A stretch of 40,517 bases of DNA from SIG440 sp045586925. Lineage in GTDB: Bacteria > Bacillota > Clostridia > Monoglobales > Monoglobaceae. Where the stretch lies: positions 1-40,517 of the forward strand of contig JAZNBG010000037.1 in the NCBI GenBank assembly GCA_045586925.1, in the 5' to 3' direction. A program made the position numbers and the translations under genes. Shown here piece after piece: positions 30,397 to 39,211 of the stretch. A model generated the notes under the pieces. That model was not told the origin of the DNA and ran no database searches. It saw nothing but the letters and a program-made list of their open reading frames with translations. Positions within the stretch are counted from its first letter, which is position 1. Each line of letters begins with the position of its first letter.

Positions 30397-30433
30397 GCTA
30401 AGATTACGGCTTTAGCGGTGGATGAGGTGAATT

Positions 30434-31594
30434 ATGAACATAAAAGAAAAAGACCAAAATTATATAATGTCAACCTACGGACGCTTAGATGTTGCTCTCG
30501 TTTCGGGTAAAGGAAGTACATTGCAGGACTCAGACGGCAAGGAATACATCGACTTTGGCAGCGGAATTGCAGTAAACACCTTTGGTGCCTGCGATGACAA
30601 TTGGGTTGCGGCAGTTACAAATCAGCTCAAAGCAATTCAGCACACATCAAATTACTACTACACAAAGCCCTGTTCTGACCTTGCAGAGCTTCTCTGCACA
30701 AAAACCGGTATGAGCAAGGTGTTCTTTTCAAATTCAGGTGCCGAGGCAAATGAGTGTGCAATAAAAGCGGCACGCAAATACGGCACCGACAAAAATCCCG
30801 AAAAGAACATTATTATCACGCTGAAAAACAGCTTCCACGGCAGAACAATCACCACACTTTCGGCAACAGGTCAGGATGTTTTTCACAACCACTTTACCCC
30901 CTTTACCGAAGGCTTTGTTTATGCCGAGGCAAACAATATCGAAGATTTAAAAGCACTTGCAAACCCCAACTGCTGTGCAATTATGTTCGAACTTATTCAG
31001 GGCGAGGGTGGCGTTCTTCCCCTGACTCAGGAATTTGTTGACGCAGCCGTGGAAATTGCGGCAGAAAATGATATGCTGATTGTAGTTGACGAGGTACAAA
31101 CAGGCAACGGCAGAACAGGCAAGCTCTACGCACATCAGCACTACGGTATTCATCCCGACATCTTTTCAACCGCAAAGGGTCTGGCAGGCGGCTTGCCAAT
31201 CGGCGCAACCGTATTTTGCGAAAAGCTTTCAGACATTCTTCCCGCAGGCAGCCACGGCTCAACCTTTGGCGGAAATCCCATTGCAGCGGCAGGTGCAGTG
31301 AACGTGCTCACACGTCTTGACGATGAATTTTTAAAGACTGTACGTGAAAACAGCGCCTATCTTTGGGCAAAACTCAAAGAAATCAAAGGCGTAAAATCCG
31401 TCTGCGGTCTTGGATATATGATAGGAATTGAAACCGAAGCCGATGCCAAGGAAATCCTTAAAAAATGTCTTGACAATGGTCTTCTTGTTCTTACCGCAAA
31501 GGACAAGGTAAGACTTCTTCCTCCCCTTAACATTACCAAAGAGGAGCTTGACAAGGGTATAGCAATTTTAAAATCAGTAATCGAATCACTTTAA
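30434..31594 (+). CDS. argD: Acetylornithine aminotransferase
   Basis: A PLP enzyme converting N-acetylglutamate semialdehyde to N-acetylornithine. The 386-residue class III aminotransferase shows FGSGIAVNTFGAC, FFSNSGAEANECAIKAARK, VVDEVQTGNGRTGKLYA and the PLP lysine in STAKGLAGGLPIGA, then HGSTFGGNPIAAA. GAGGTG is 5 nt from the ATG and appears to be supplied by repeat-like sequence. Related enzymes (ornithine or GABA aminotransferases) are excluded by operon context. Confidence 0.95.
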   Translation: MNIKEKDQNYIMSTYGRLDVALVSGKGSTLQDSDGKEYIDFGSGIAVNTFGACDDNWVAAVTNQLKAIQHTSNYYYTKPCSDLAELLCTKTGMSKVFFSNSGAEANECAIKAARKYGTDKNPEKNIIITLKNSFHGRTITTLSATGQDVFHNHFTPFTEGFVYAEANNIEDLKALANPNCCAIMFELIQGEGGVLPLTQEFVDAAVEIAAENDMLIVVDEVQTGNGRTGKLYAHQHYGIHPDIFSTAKGLAGGLPIGATVFCEKLSDILPAGSHGSTFGGNPIAAAGAVNVLTRLDDEFLKTVRENSAYLWAKLKEIKGVKSVCGLGYMIGIETEADAKEILKKCLDNGLLVLTAKDKVRLLPPLNITKEELDKGIAILKSVIESL

Positions 31595-31624
31595 CCACAC
31601 CACTCCCAAAAGTCCTTCACTTTG

Positions 31625-31711
31625 CCTCCCTTGCCTAAAGGGAGGGGGACCGCATTAGCGGTGGAGGGATTCAAAAGGAGGATGGCACGCATAGCGTGAC
31701 GGAAGGGTTGT
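31625..31711. repeat. Twin-hairpin dispersed repeat, copy C, double unit (between argD and argF)
   Basis: CCTCCCTT/AAGGGAGG, ACCGC-ATTA-GCGGT and GGAGGGATT, followed by a second unit with GGAGGATGG, CACGC-ATA-GCGTG and GGAAGGGTTGT. It fills most of the 153-nt gap; no gene is present. Confidence 0.75.
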
Positions 31712-31747
31712 AAAGATTACATCACATTAACATAAAGGAGCAAAAAA

Positions 31748-32650
31748 ATGAAACATTTACTTAAACTTTCAGACCTTACCTCTGATGAAATCACCGGCAT
31801 ACTCGACCTTGCCGACCAGCTTAAATACGAAAAGAAAAACGGAATCCCCCACAAGCATCTTGAGGGCAAATCTCTGGGCTTGATTTTTGAGAAATCCTCT
31901 ACCAGAACCCGAGTTTCATTTGAAGTTGGTATGCAGGAACTTGGCGGATATGCGCTATTCCTCAGCTCAAATGATTTGCAGATTGGCAGGGGCGAGCCTG
32001 TTGAGGACACCGCAAGAGTTCTCTCCCGTTACCTTGACGGAATCATGATAAGAACCTTTGCACAAAAAGAGGTCGAAGATTTGGCAAAATACGGTTCAAT
32101 CCCGATTATAAACGGACTTACCGACTACTGTCATCCCTGTCAGGTACTTGCCGACCTTATGACCATCCGCGAAAGGAAGGGCAGCTTTAAAAACCTTAAG
32201 ATGTGCTTTATCGGCGACGGCAACAATATGGCAAATTCCCTGATGGTTGGTGCAATCAAAATGGGTATGAGCTTTGCAATTGCCTGTCCCAAGGGTTATG
32301 AGCCGGATTCCGACCTTATGAAATGGGCAGTCGAAAACGGAGAATTCCTTTGCACCGAATCTGTTTGCGAAGCGGCAAAGGATGCAGATATTCTGGTTAC
32401 TGACGTATGGGCATCAATGGGTCAGGAATCAGAAATCGCAGACCGCAAAAAGATATTTGAAGGCTATCAGATAAACGCCAACCTTATGAGCGCAGCAAAA
32501 CCCGATGCAATGGTACTTCACTGCCTGCCCGCACACCGCGAGGAAGAAATTACCGCCGAGGTATTTGAAGCCCACGCAAGCGAAATCTTTGACGAGGCAG
32601 AAAACCGCCTCCACGCACAGAAGGCAGTTATGGTAACCTTGATGAAATAA
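31748..32650 (+). CDS. argF: Ornithine carbamoyltransferase
   Basis: It makes citrulline from ornithine and carbamoyl phosphate. In the 300-residue protein the carbamoyl phosphate motif is EKSSTRTRVSFEVG, followed by DYCHPCQVLADL, the SMG-type ornithine loop VWASMGQE, and the HCLPAHR motif with its catalytic Cys. AAAGGAG lies 7 nt before the ATG. It is the last gene of the operon; argG, argH and carAB are not in the window. Confidence 0.97.
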   Translation: MKHLLKLSDLTSDEITGILDLADQLKYEKKNGIPHKHLEGKSLGLIFEKSSTRTRVSFEVGMQELGGYALFLSSNDLQIGRGEPVEDTARVLSRYLDGIMIRTFAQKEVEDLAKYGSIPIINGLTDYCHPCQVLADLMTIRERKGSFKNLKMCFIGDGNNMANSLMVGAIKMGMSFAIACPKGYEPDSDLMKWAVENGEFLCTESVCEAAKDADILVTDVWASMGQESEIADRKKIFEGYQINANLMSAAKPDAMVLHCLPAHREEEITAEVFEAHASEIFDEAENRLHAQKAVMVTLMK

Positions 32651-32688
32651 GGCTAAGTAAAATTGTCCGAAAAACTAAACACATATAC

Positions 32689-32725
32689 AACCCCCTTGGA
32701 ACTCAATGTTCCAAGGGGGTTTAAA
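32689..32725 (+). terminator. Terminator of the arg operon
   Basis: Perfect stem AACCCCCTTGGAAC/GTTCCAAGGGGGTT followed by TTAAAA. It lies between convergent argF and the TPR gene. Confidence 0.88.
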
Positions 32726-32735
32726 ATCATCTTAT

Positions 32736-33467
32736 TTAGTTACATTTTGCGTTCTCAAGAATTTTTTCAACATCTTCCTTTTGGAGCACACTCAGGAATG
32801 TAAACCTCTTTTCAAGTGACTTTTCAATCAGCTCAATGCCCCGCTCCTTTTCACCCATCGAGCACAGCATCTGTCCGTAAGCATAATATGGTTCGGGGAA
32901 ATGAGGCTCTTTTTCAAGAAGCTTTTCATAAAGCTCCTGCGCCTTTTCGGTATCACCAACCAACGCATATGATTCCGCCAGATTATCCATAATAACCAGG
33001 TCGTCAGAGTTAAAATCAAAAGCTTGCTTGTTAAATTCCAAAGCCTTTTGTCCGTCACCTTTCAAAACATACATAAGACCCAAATTCTGATAAAGGTTTG
33101 TATTTTTGAAATCAATCATTGCTTCCTCGCTCATTTCGATAGCAAGGTCAAGATTGCCGCACTTCCATTCGCAAAGAGCCAGCATTGCCTTAATTCTCTT
33201 TTTCGGCGCAGCCTTTTTTGCATCAAGCGATGCGTGGGTAAGAACTGTTCTCGCAAGCTCTGGCTGACCGTCACGCAAAAGAATATATCCATAATACCAA
33301 AGACTGTTGGGGCTAAGCTTTCCCATTCGATTTGCAATGGCAAAACGCTTAAGCGCACCGCAAGTATCGCCCTTGCTGAACTTCATCTTGGCTGTAAACG
33401 CCAGAATTTCAGCCCCTTTTGCAATGATAATCGCAATCAAAACTATTAATGTAATTATCGGAAACAT
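32736..33467 (-). CDS. Membrane-anchored TPR-repeat protein
   Basis: A 243-residue protein with an N-terminal transmembrane helix (FPIITLIVLIAIIIAKGAEIL) and at least four TPR-like helical pairs, for example NLYQNLGLMYVLKGDGQKAL, VIMDNLAESYALVGDTEKAQ and YYAYGQMLCSMGEKERGIEL. AAAGGAG is 9 nt before the ATG. TPRs mediate protein-protein contact; the partner is unknown. It stands alone between the arg operon (convergent) and a repeat-rich gap before asnS. Confidence 0.85.
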   Translation of the reverse strand: MFPIITLIVLIAIIIAKGAEILAFTAKMKFSKGDTCGALKRFAIANRMGKLSPNSLWYYGYILLRDGQPELARTVLTHASLDAKKAAPKKRIKAMLALCEWKCGNLDLAIEMSEEAMIDFKNTNLYQNLGLMYVLKGDGQKALEFNKQAFDFNSDDLVIMDNLAESYALVGDTEKAQELYEKLLEKEPHFPEPYYAYGQMLCSMGEKERGIELIEKSLEKRFTFLSVLQKEDVEKILENAKCN

Positions 33468-33510
33468 AATCGTCTACTCCTTTAGTAAATGATGATTAAT
33501 TCTTATTTTA

Positions 33511-33690
33511 CAATCCCTCAGTCACTCAACAGCAAAATGCTCTCGCATTTTGCAATCCTGCGCTATCGATATGCCACCGGCATATCGTCTTAACGCTCCG
33601 ACCCTTTACACAAGGAAGCCTTGTAAACCGTATCGTTAAGCCCTCCTTGTGTAAAGGATGGTGGCAGCCGAAGGCTGACGGGGGGATTGT
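33511..33690. repeat. Mosaic of hairpin repeats between asnS and the TPR gene (includes copy D)
   Basis: It starts with CAATCCCTCAGTCACT, the reverse complement of a family end, then perfect stems GCAAAATGC/GCATTTTGC (33532-33553) and CGATATGCC/GGCATATCG (33567-33587), then CTTAACG/CGTTAAG (33589-33640) enclosing a TTTAC-CAAGG/CCTTG-TAAA stem. It ends with a twin-hairpin unit (33641-33689: CCTCCTT/AAGGATGG, CAGCC-GAA-GGCTG). It fills the 270-bp gap; no gene is present. Confidence 0.7.
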
Positions 33691-33737
33691 TTCAAAAAAA
33701 ACCGATTTAATCAGTGGTTACTTTAACCCAAGCAAAA

Positions 33738-35120
33738 TTAACCAAGGTTGTTTACTGTACGTGGATATGGCAATACGTCACGGATATTACCCATACCTGT
33801 AAGGTACATAACCGCTCTTTCAAAGCCAAGTCCAAAGCCTGCGTGCTTTGTACCGCCATAACGACGCAAATCAAGGTAATGTCCATAATCCTCGGTGCTT
33901 AGTCCAACCTCTTCCATTCTGGCAAGAAGAACATCCATACGCTCTTCTCTCTGGCTGCCGCCGATGATTTCGCCAATTCCGGGAACTAAACAGTCCATAG
34001 CCGCAACGGTTTTTCCATCATCGTTAAGACGCATATAAAACGCCTTGATTTCCTTTGGATAGTCGGTAACAAACACAGGCTTTTTAAATACCTCTTCGGT
34101 AAGGTATCTCTCGTGCTCGGTCTGCAAATCAATGCCCCATTCAACGGGATATTCAAATTCCTTGCCGCTGTTTTTAAGAATTTCAACCGCCTCGGTATAG
34201 GTTACGTGGCCAAATTCATTTTCTAAAATATTATTAAGCCTTTCAATAAGACCCTTATCAACAAAGTTATTAAAGAACGCCATTTCTTCAGGTGCATTGT
34301 CTAGAACATATCTGATAACAAACTTCAGCATATCCTCAGCAAGCTTCATATCGTCCTTAAGGTCGGCAAAAGCAATTTCAGGCTCAATCATCCAGAACTC
34401 AGCCGCATGACGTGTAGTGTTTGAATTTTCTGCACGGAAGGTCGGGCCAAAGGTATAGATATCGCCAAACGCCATCGAGAAGGTTTCGCCCTCAAGCTGA
34501 CCGCTTACGGTAAGAGATGTTTCTCTGCCAAAGAAATCCTGCTTGTAATCAATTGCACCGTCTTCTGTTTTGGGAAGATTGTCCATATCAAGGGTTGTAA
34601 CACGGAACATCTCGCCCGCACCCTCGCAGTCACTGCCTGTAATGAGAGGTGTGTGAACATAAACAAAGCCACGCTCGTTAAAGAATTTGTGGATTGCATA
34701 AGCAATAACCGAGCGCACACGAAAAACTGCCGAGAAGGTGTTTGTTCTTGCTCTCAGGTGTGGGATTGTTCTTAAAAACTCAAAGCTGTGACGCTTTTTC
34801 TGCAGAGGATAGTCAGGAGTGCTCTCGCCCTCTATCATCACATTGGTTGCCTTGATTTCAAAAGGCTGCTTTGCATCAGGGGTAAGCTCCAGCACGCCCT
34901 CAACACGAAGTGACGCACCAACATTCAGCTTGCAAAGCTCGGCAAAGTTGCTAAGCTTTTCGTCCTCAATTACCACCTGAATATTTTTGAAGAAGGAACC
35001 GTCATTAAGTTCAACAAAGCCAAAGTTCTTTGACGCACGAAGTGTCCTTACCCAGCCGTTAACCGCAACGGTTTTACCCCCTAATTCATTTGATTTTAAA
35101 AATACTTCTTTAATTTTCAT
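33738..35120 (-). CDS. asnS: Asparaginyl-tRNA synthetase
   Basis: It charges tRNA-Asn. The 460-residue class IIb synthetase has an N-terminal OB-fold anticodon-binding domain (about 1-115, GWVRTLRASKNFGFVELNDG) and the catalytic domain with motif 2 FRAENSNTTRHAAEFWMIEP and motif 3 GFGLGFERAVMYLTG. The ending NIRDVLPYPRT is typical for AsnRS rather than AspRS. AAGGATGG lies 7 nt before the ATG. A short leader with a consensus-like promoter leaves no room for a T-box. Confidence 0.97.
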   Translation of the reverse strand: MKIKEVFLKSNELGGKTVAVNGWVRTLRASKNFGFVELNDGSFFKNIQVVIEDEKLSNFAELCKLNVGASLRVEGVLELTPDAKQPFEIKATNVMIEGESTPDYPLQKKRHSFEFLRTIPHLRARTNTFSAVFRVRSVIAYAIHKFFNERGFVYVHTPLITGSDCEGAGEMFRVTTLDMDNLPKTEDGAIDYKQDFFGRETSLTVSGQLEGETFSMAFGDIYTFGPTFRAENSNTTRHAAEFWMIEPEIAFADLKDDMKLAEDMLKFVIRYVLDNAPEEMAFFNNFVDKGLIERLNNILENEFGHVTYTEAVEILKNSGKEFEYPVEWGIDLQTEHERYLTEEVFKKPVFVTDYPKEIKAFYMRLNDDGKTVAAMDCLVPGIGEIIGGSQREERMDVLLARMEEVGLSTEDYGHYLDLRRYGGTKHAGFGLGFERAVMYLTGMGNIRDVLPYPRTVNNLG

Positions 35121-35163
35121 TTAAAAACCATCCTTAAATTAATTCCATAATTAACTATCATAT

Positions 35164-35192
35164 ATTATACCGAATATTTTTCTAAAAATCAA
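35164..35192 (-). promoter_or_regulatory. Promoter of asnS
   Basis: On the minus strand TTGATT (35187-35192), a 17-bp spacer and TATAAT (35164-35169), 43 bp before the start. Confidence 0.8.
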
Positions 35193-35265
35193 CCATATTA
35201 TGTATATATAATGAAAATTTTTGGATAAAATATTCTATAAGTTAAAAGAAAGGCAGAGATGCACG

Positions 35266-35418
35266 GTGAAATTTATCTCAACAGGAGCACGGCAGAACCC
35301 ATACGAAACCTTTGACGACGTAAAACGAGATGCGGATATGGGCCATCCTCGTTTCAGTCCATCCTACTACGAAACCGCAAAAAGGGCAAAGTCTGCCAAA
35401 GATCGTCGGTTAAAATAG
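35266..35418 (+). CDS. Small hypothetical protein
   Basis: About 50 residues from a GTG at 35266, reading KFISTGARQNPYETFDDVKR and ending with a basic tail (AKRAKSAKDRRLK). It has no transmembrane helix and no recognised domain. The frame is open back to a TTG at 35221, which lacks a ribosome binding site; AAAGG lies 12 nt before the GTG. Support comes from the protein-like composition and a strong terminator just after the stop. It is convergent with the RhuM-family gene. Confidence 0.45.
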   Translation: MKFISTGARQNPYETFDDVKRDADMGHPRFSPSYYETAKRAKSAKDRRLK

Positions 35419-35433
35419 TTCCAACCATAATGC

Positions 35434-35463
35434 AAAAAGAAGAGTGGTTGCACTCTTCTTTTT
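35434..35463. terminator. Bidirectional terminator between the small ORF and the RhuM gene
   Basis: Perfect 13-bp stem AAAAAGAAGAGTG/CACTCTTCTTTTT with a 4-nt loop, with T-runs on both strands. Confidence 0.92.
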
Positions 35464-36469
35464 AATTATTTTTTGTGTTTGTTTTATCATTCAGCATTTT
35501 TATTGTTTCAAGGTAAGCCTTTTCAACCTCGGTCAACGTCTTTTCCTGATACTTTCTGTATTCTGCCACTGCTTTTTCCATAGCTTGTTCGTGGCTGATT
35601 TTCCCTGCATCTGTCAAAAGTTTTTCGCCTGTTGAACCCAAAATGTTGTCAAGCTGAGTTATATAGTCCTTCATATACATAGGCTTTTTTCGCATAGCTT
35701 GAATTTCTGCAAAATCAAAATATCCTGAAACCAGGTTGTTAAGCACCTTTAATTCATCTGCTTCAAGATAATTTTCGGCAATCTTTATATCTTCTGCAGT
35801 TGGCATATTACCAGTAAATGAAGTTAATCCCATAAACGGCTTTTCGCTGTCGGCTCGTTCAAAAATCACCTCAGCAGCAGTATGTCCGTGTGCGGCATAA
35901 TGCAATTTATTCTGTACAATTTTAAAGAAAGTAATTGATTCTGTTCTTTTGGGATCATAGTCAACACTTGTTGCATATAAATCAAGCACCTGACGATAAA
36001 GCACTTTTTCGGATGAGCGAATATCTCTGATTCTGTCAAGAAGCTCTTTCCAATAGGTTCCGCCGCCTAAATTTTTCAGGCGTTCATCATCCATTGTAAA
36101 GCCCTTTATCATATATTCTTTAATTCGCTCTGTTGCCCATTGTCTAAAACGAGTAGCAATTACAGATTTTACTCTGTATCCTAACGAAATTATCATATCC
36201 AGATTATAATGCGGAATACTTCTTGCGACCTCTCTTGTACCCTCAAGCCGAACCTGTCGGAAATCCCGACAGGTTGAATTTTCATCTAACTCACCTTCGG
36301 CATATATGTTTTTTATATGCTCTACAACATTAGTACGAGAAGTCTGAAACAGCTCTGCCATCTGTTGTTGCGAAAGCCAGACCGTATCATCTTCCAGCTT
36401 CACATCTATCTTCATACTGCCGTCATTATTCTGATATATTACAATTTCACCATTATTAAAATCGTTCAT
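35462..36469 (-). CDS. RhuM-family protein
   Basis: A 335-residue protein matching the RhuM family (named for a Salmonella pathogenicity-island gene; molecular function unsettled). Features are the N-terminal IVIYQNNDGSMKIDVKLEDD, VWLSQQQMAELFQTSRTNVV with a HTH-like segment, IPHYNLDMIISLGYRVKSVI, RFRQWATERIKEYMIKGFTM, and a C-terminal half with HYAAHGHTAAEVIFERADSE, which resembles Fic/Doc-adjacent sequences. GGAG precedes the ATG. It starts 12 nt after the yycI stop, so it shares a transcript with yycH/yycI, an unusual partnership that suggests a horizontal insertion at the end of that operon. Confidence 0.85.
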   Translation of the reverse strand: MNDFNNGEIVIYQNNDGSMKIDVKLEDDTVWLSQQQMAELFQTSRTNVVEHIKNIYAEGELDENSTCRDFRQVRLEGTREVARSIPHYNLDMIISLGYRVKSVIATRFRQWATERIKEYMIKGFTMDDERLKNLGGGTYWKELLDRIRDIRSSEKVLYRQVLDLYATSVDYDPKRTESITFFKIVQNKLHYAAHGHTAAEVIFERADSEKPFMGLTSFTGNMPTAEDIKIAENYLEADELKVLNNLVSGYFDFAEIQAMRKKPMYMKDYITQLDNILGSTGEKLLTDAGKISHEQAMEKAVAEYRKYQEKTLTEVEKAYLETIKMLNDKTNTKNN

Positions 36470-36480
36470 ACCATTTTCTC

Positions 36481-37323
36481 CTACTCAATTATTTCCCTTC
36501 CGTTTCGGGCATCATAGTGCAAAATCATACCACGGTCTGTTGCAATCTGCCACACAGGAATTGCAAGGATGTTGAGATAGCTCTCAGCAGTTTTGCCTAT
36601 GTAATATCCCGGCTTTATGCTGACAATTGTGTGCGCTGTGTTTTTTTCAAGCCTGTCGCATTTCACAAGGTCTGCTAGGATACTGACAACATTAACATAC
36701 GGACTTGTACCTCCTGATACGCTCATTCCTGATATTATATTTCTGCCCGAAATAGCATAAATTCCCATGCCCGATATATCAAACGAAATGTATGCATCAA
36801 AAAACTCTGATTTGTCTTTTTTTACCGTAAATATAGCACGAGTGCCATCATCCACAAGGTTAAATCCATTAAATTCGTAAGCCTCGGGCATCATACCAAA
36901 CGCCTTCATTTCATTACGGCACAGCTTTTCGATATTCTCACGTGAAAAATCACTTACCGTGCCCGTTGGCTTTGTCTTATACAGTTTAAATTCGTCACCC
37001 TCGATTGTAAGTGTCCCCCTATTGCTTTTATAAGTGCCTGATGGCTCTTCGGTGTACTCTTCGCCAAGAAATTTCACTATCATATCACGGTTACTGCCAA
37101 ACATCTTTTCAAGGTAGAAGTTATAAATATCCGGCGAATCCGGAACCTGCACCGCCTCAGGCAGATATATCATATTTTGGGCAAGAAGTGCCGAAACATT
37201 TTTAACCATAATTTGTTTTTCTTTTTTTTCATAATTTCTTGCGCTGGACAAAAAGCACAGCAACATAACATTAATCGCCGCAAGCACAAGAATAAAAACC
37301 GTTTTCATTCTTCTTAAATCCAT
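36481..37323 (-). CDS. YycI-like two-component-system regulatory protein
   Basis: A 280-residue protein with an N-terminal signal-anchor helix (TVFILVLAAINVMLLCFL) preceded by MDLRRMK, the opening typical of YycI, and an extracytoplasmic domain ending with PVWQIATDRGMILHYDARNG, as in YycI/PepSY-like folds. In Bacillus, YycH and YycI hold the WalK sensor kinase in check. The start follows the yycH stop by 0 nt, with GGGGGA upstream. No WalR/WalK genes are adjacent. Confidence 0.75.
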   Translation of the reverse strand: MDLRRMKTVFILVLAAINVMLLCFLSSARNYEKKEKQIMVKNVSALLAQNMIYLPEAVQVPDSPDIYNFYLEKMFGSNRDMIVKFLGEEYTEEPSGTYKSNRGTLTIEGDEFKLYKTKPTGTVSDFSRENIEKLCRNEMKAFGMMPEAYEFNGFNLVDDGTRAIFTVKKDKSEFFDAYISFDISGMGIYAISGRNIISGMSVSGGTSPYVNVVSILADLVKCDRLEKNTAHTIVSIKPGYYIGKTAESYLNILAIPVWQIATDRGMILHYDARNGREIIE

Positions 37324-38733
37324 TTAAAAGTCCCCCTGAAAATCCCAAACCGCAGAGGTTTCATTGTTGTCGCCGCAATACATATAAACCAATATCCCAT
37401 TATTCAGAGTCTTTACTGCAGGCTTTTGACGCCGATATTCCTGTGCCGCTGTCAGAATGGGCTGACTTTGGGTGGTGTCCATAGTCTTCTCAATAGTCTT
37501 TATCCACATTTTAAATTCCACAAGAACGCCGTTTTTTATAACTGCCGAAACAGCCGCTCCGTTGCCCATAGAAACTCTAATTCCATCCACAAAGTAATCA
37601 AGTTCCACACCGTCATGACGGAAATCTGTAATTCTCAGCTCGGCGTGATGCTTTTCGTCCTTGACGCCGCTAAGGCTGTAGATTTTTTCTATAACATCCG
37701 AAATCCCCGCCACCATCGAATATGCCGACGCCGGGCCAGATGAGCCGATTGCAATGGGCACACCCTCGTTTTCGCCAAGAGCTTTATATTCAATTCTGCC
37801 TTGAGGATGCAGGCTAAGACTTCCTGTTTCGCCAACATAAATCAGCGCTCCGTCGGTATTTTCATACTGGCGCACAGTATTAGGATTATATCCGAATAAA
37901 TTTATAAGACCTGTTGTTACCTCGGTAGCTTTAGTAAAGTTTATTCCGCTTTTATAAATTCGGGGCACATCTATTAAAATATTACTTGTATCAAATGCGT
38001 CCTTAGGGGCAACAAACATAGGAGCAAACCCGCTTTCTTCCCCTTCGATTTCAAAGCCAAAGCTAAATTCTCTGCCATTACCCAGCGAGGCGCCGATTAC
38101 GTTTTTAAAAACCTCGGTATCGGTCTGCAAACTTACTCTTACAATTTTGCCTTCCTGAGAATCTTTAATATATACATTCAGCAGGGATTTTAATTCTCTG
38201 TCAGGAACAAACAAAATCTCGCTGCAGCTGCTGACCGCACGACTAAGCCCGCTGTCCTTGACACCGTAAAACAAGCCTTCAAAGCCCGTAGCCCGCGGTG
38301 TCGTAAATTTCACATAAACCGCATCACCCGCAAGGCAGTTTTTCCATTGTTCTTCATCCGACGCCAGAATATCTGCCGTCTTAACAGAGTAAATATCACG
38401 TACAGTTACATTAATTTTTTCGATAAGCTGCAGATAATCATTGTCAGATTTTTTGACCATTCTTCTGTCATCCCCCGAAACAACCAAAACCCTTTCGGGC
38501 TGTGAAAGCTGCCAGAAGGTATTCACCACATTCTGTGTGGTGTTGTCCTTACCGTCGATAAGACCTGCCGTATTTTCTGTCCCCCAGAAGAACGTCCCTA
38601 TTGAAACCTGACCTTTATAAAGGTCAAGCACCGCCATCAAAAGATACAAACAAGACGCACAAAGAAAAACTATAATCGCCGTTTTGCCTTTTTCAATCAA
38701 CGCATTTCTTTCGTCACGGGTAAATTTTTTCAC
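37324..38733 (-). CDS. YycH-like regulatory protein
   Basis: A 469-residue protein with a short cytoplasmic N-terminus, one membrane helix (residues 17-37, TAIIVFLCASCLYLLMAVLD) and a large extracytoplasmic domain. Overall similarity to YycH is inferred from length, topology and its position directly before yycI; individual motifs are weak. The start is GTG with GGAGG 9 nt upstream. It belongs to a leftward operon: DUF2500-type gene, yycH, yycI, RhuM. Confidence 0.65.
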   Translation of the reverse strand: MKKFTRDERNALIEKGKTAIIVFLCASCLYLLMAVLDLYKGQVSIGTFFWGTENTAGLIDGKDNTTQNVVNTFWQLSQPERVLVVSGDDRRMVKKSDNDYLQLIEKINVTVRDIYSVKTADILASDEEQWKNCLAGDAVYVKFTTPRATGFEGLFYGVKDSGLSRAVSSCSEILFVPDRELKSLLNVYIKDSQEGKIVRVSLQTDTEVFKNVIGASLGNGREFSFGFEIEGEESGFAPMFVAPKDAFDTSNILIDVPRIYKSGINFTKATEVTTGLINLFGYNPNTVRQYENTDGALIYVGETGSLSLHPQGRIEYKALGENEGVPIAIGSSGPASAYSMVAGISDVIEKIYSLSGVKDEKHHAELRITDFRHDGVELDYFVDGIRVSMGNGAAVSAVIKNGVLVEFKMWIKTIEKTMDTTQSQPILTAAQEYRRQKPAVKTLNNGILVYMYCGDNNETSAVWDFQGDF

Positions 38734-38767
38734 AACAGCAGCCCTCCTTTTATATATTCTGTAAACA

Positions 38768-39076
38768 TTATTTAAAGCTTATTAACCGGCTTCCTTTATA
38801 TTTTAAAGTTCCTTTTTCGTTGATTTGATAATTGTTATACGAAAACTCCGAAACATTAAACGACAGCTTTTTGTCTTTTGTTTTGAATACGACAACATAA
38901 CCTTCCTGTTTGCAAATCGGTGGGTACTTAGAAACTATATCAGGCTTGTATTTATCAAACACTTCTGCTTTAACAGTTTTAACGGGTGCGATTTTGCCGT
39001 GGATTAACTTTTTTATAATAAGCCCCCAACATAATAAAAACAGTATAACAAAAAACAAATTAACTACCTTATCCAT
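38768..39076 (-). CDS. DUF2500-like membrane-anchored protein
   Basis: A 102-residue protein with an N-terminal helix (VVNLFFVILFLLCWGLIIKK) and a small beta-rich domain: PVKTVKAEVFDKY, then GYVVVFKTKDKKLSFNVSEF and EKGTLKYKGSRLISF. This strand order matches the DUF2500 pattern. AAAGGA is 11 nt upstream of the ATG. It is first in the operon with yycH and yycI, behind a good promoter at 39106-39134. Function unknown. Confidence 0.7.
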   Translation of the reverse strand: MDKVVNLFFVILFLLCWGLIIKKLIHGKIAPVKTVKAEVFDKYKPDIVSKYPPICKQEGYVVVFKTKDKKLSFNVSEFSYNNYQINEKGTLKYKGSRLISFK

Positions 39077-39105
39077 TATAAAACTTATCCTTTCATCTTC
39101 ATTGT

Positions 39106-39134
39106 ATTATATCATAGATGTGTAGGAATTGCAA
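39106..39134 (-). promoter_or_regulatory. Promoter of the DUF2500-yycH-yycI-RhuM operon
   Basis: On the minus strand TTGCAA (39129-39134), a 17-bp spacer and TATAAT (39106-39111), 30 bp before the start. Confidence 0.75.
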
Positions 39135-39211
39135 ACTATTCACAAAAATAAACATCCTCCCGCAGGTGGTATTTCATTTTCGGGCATAGCCCTACCCAAA
39201 ACCCGCTATCG

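Noticed and set aside
35121..35260. T-box leader for asnS
   Set aside because: The promoter lies only 43 bp before the start codon, leaving no space for a T-box, and no T-box sequence is seen.
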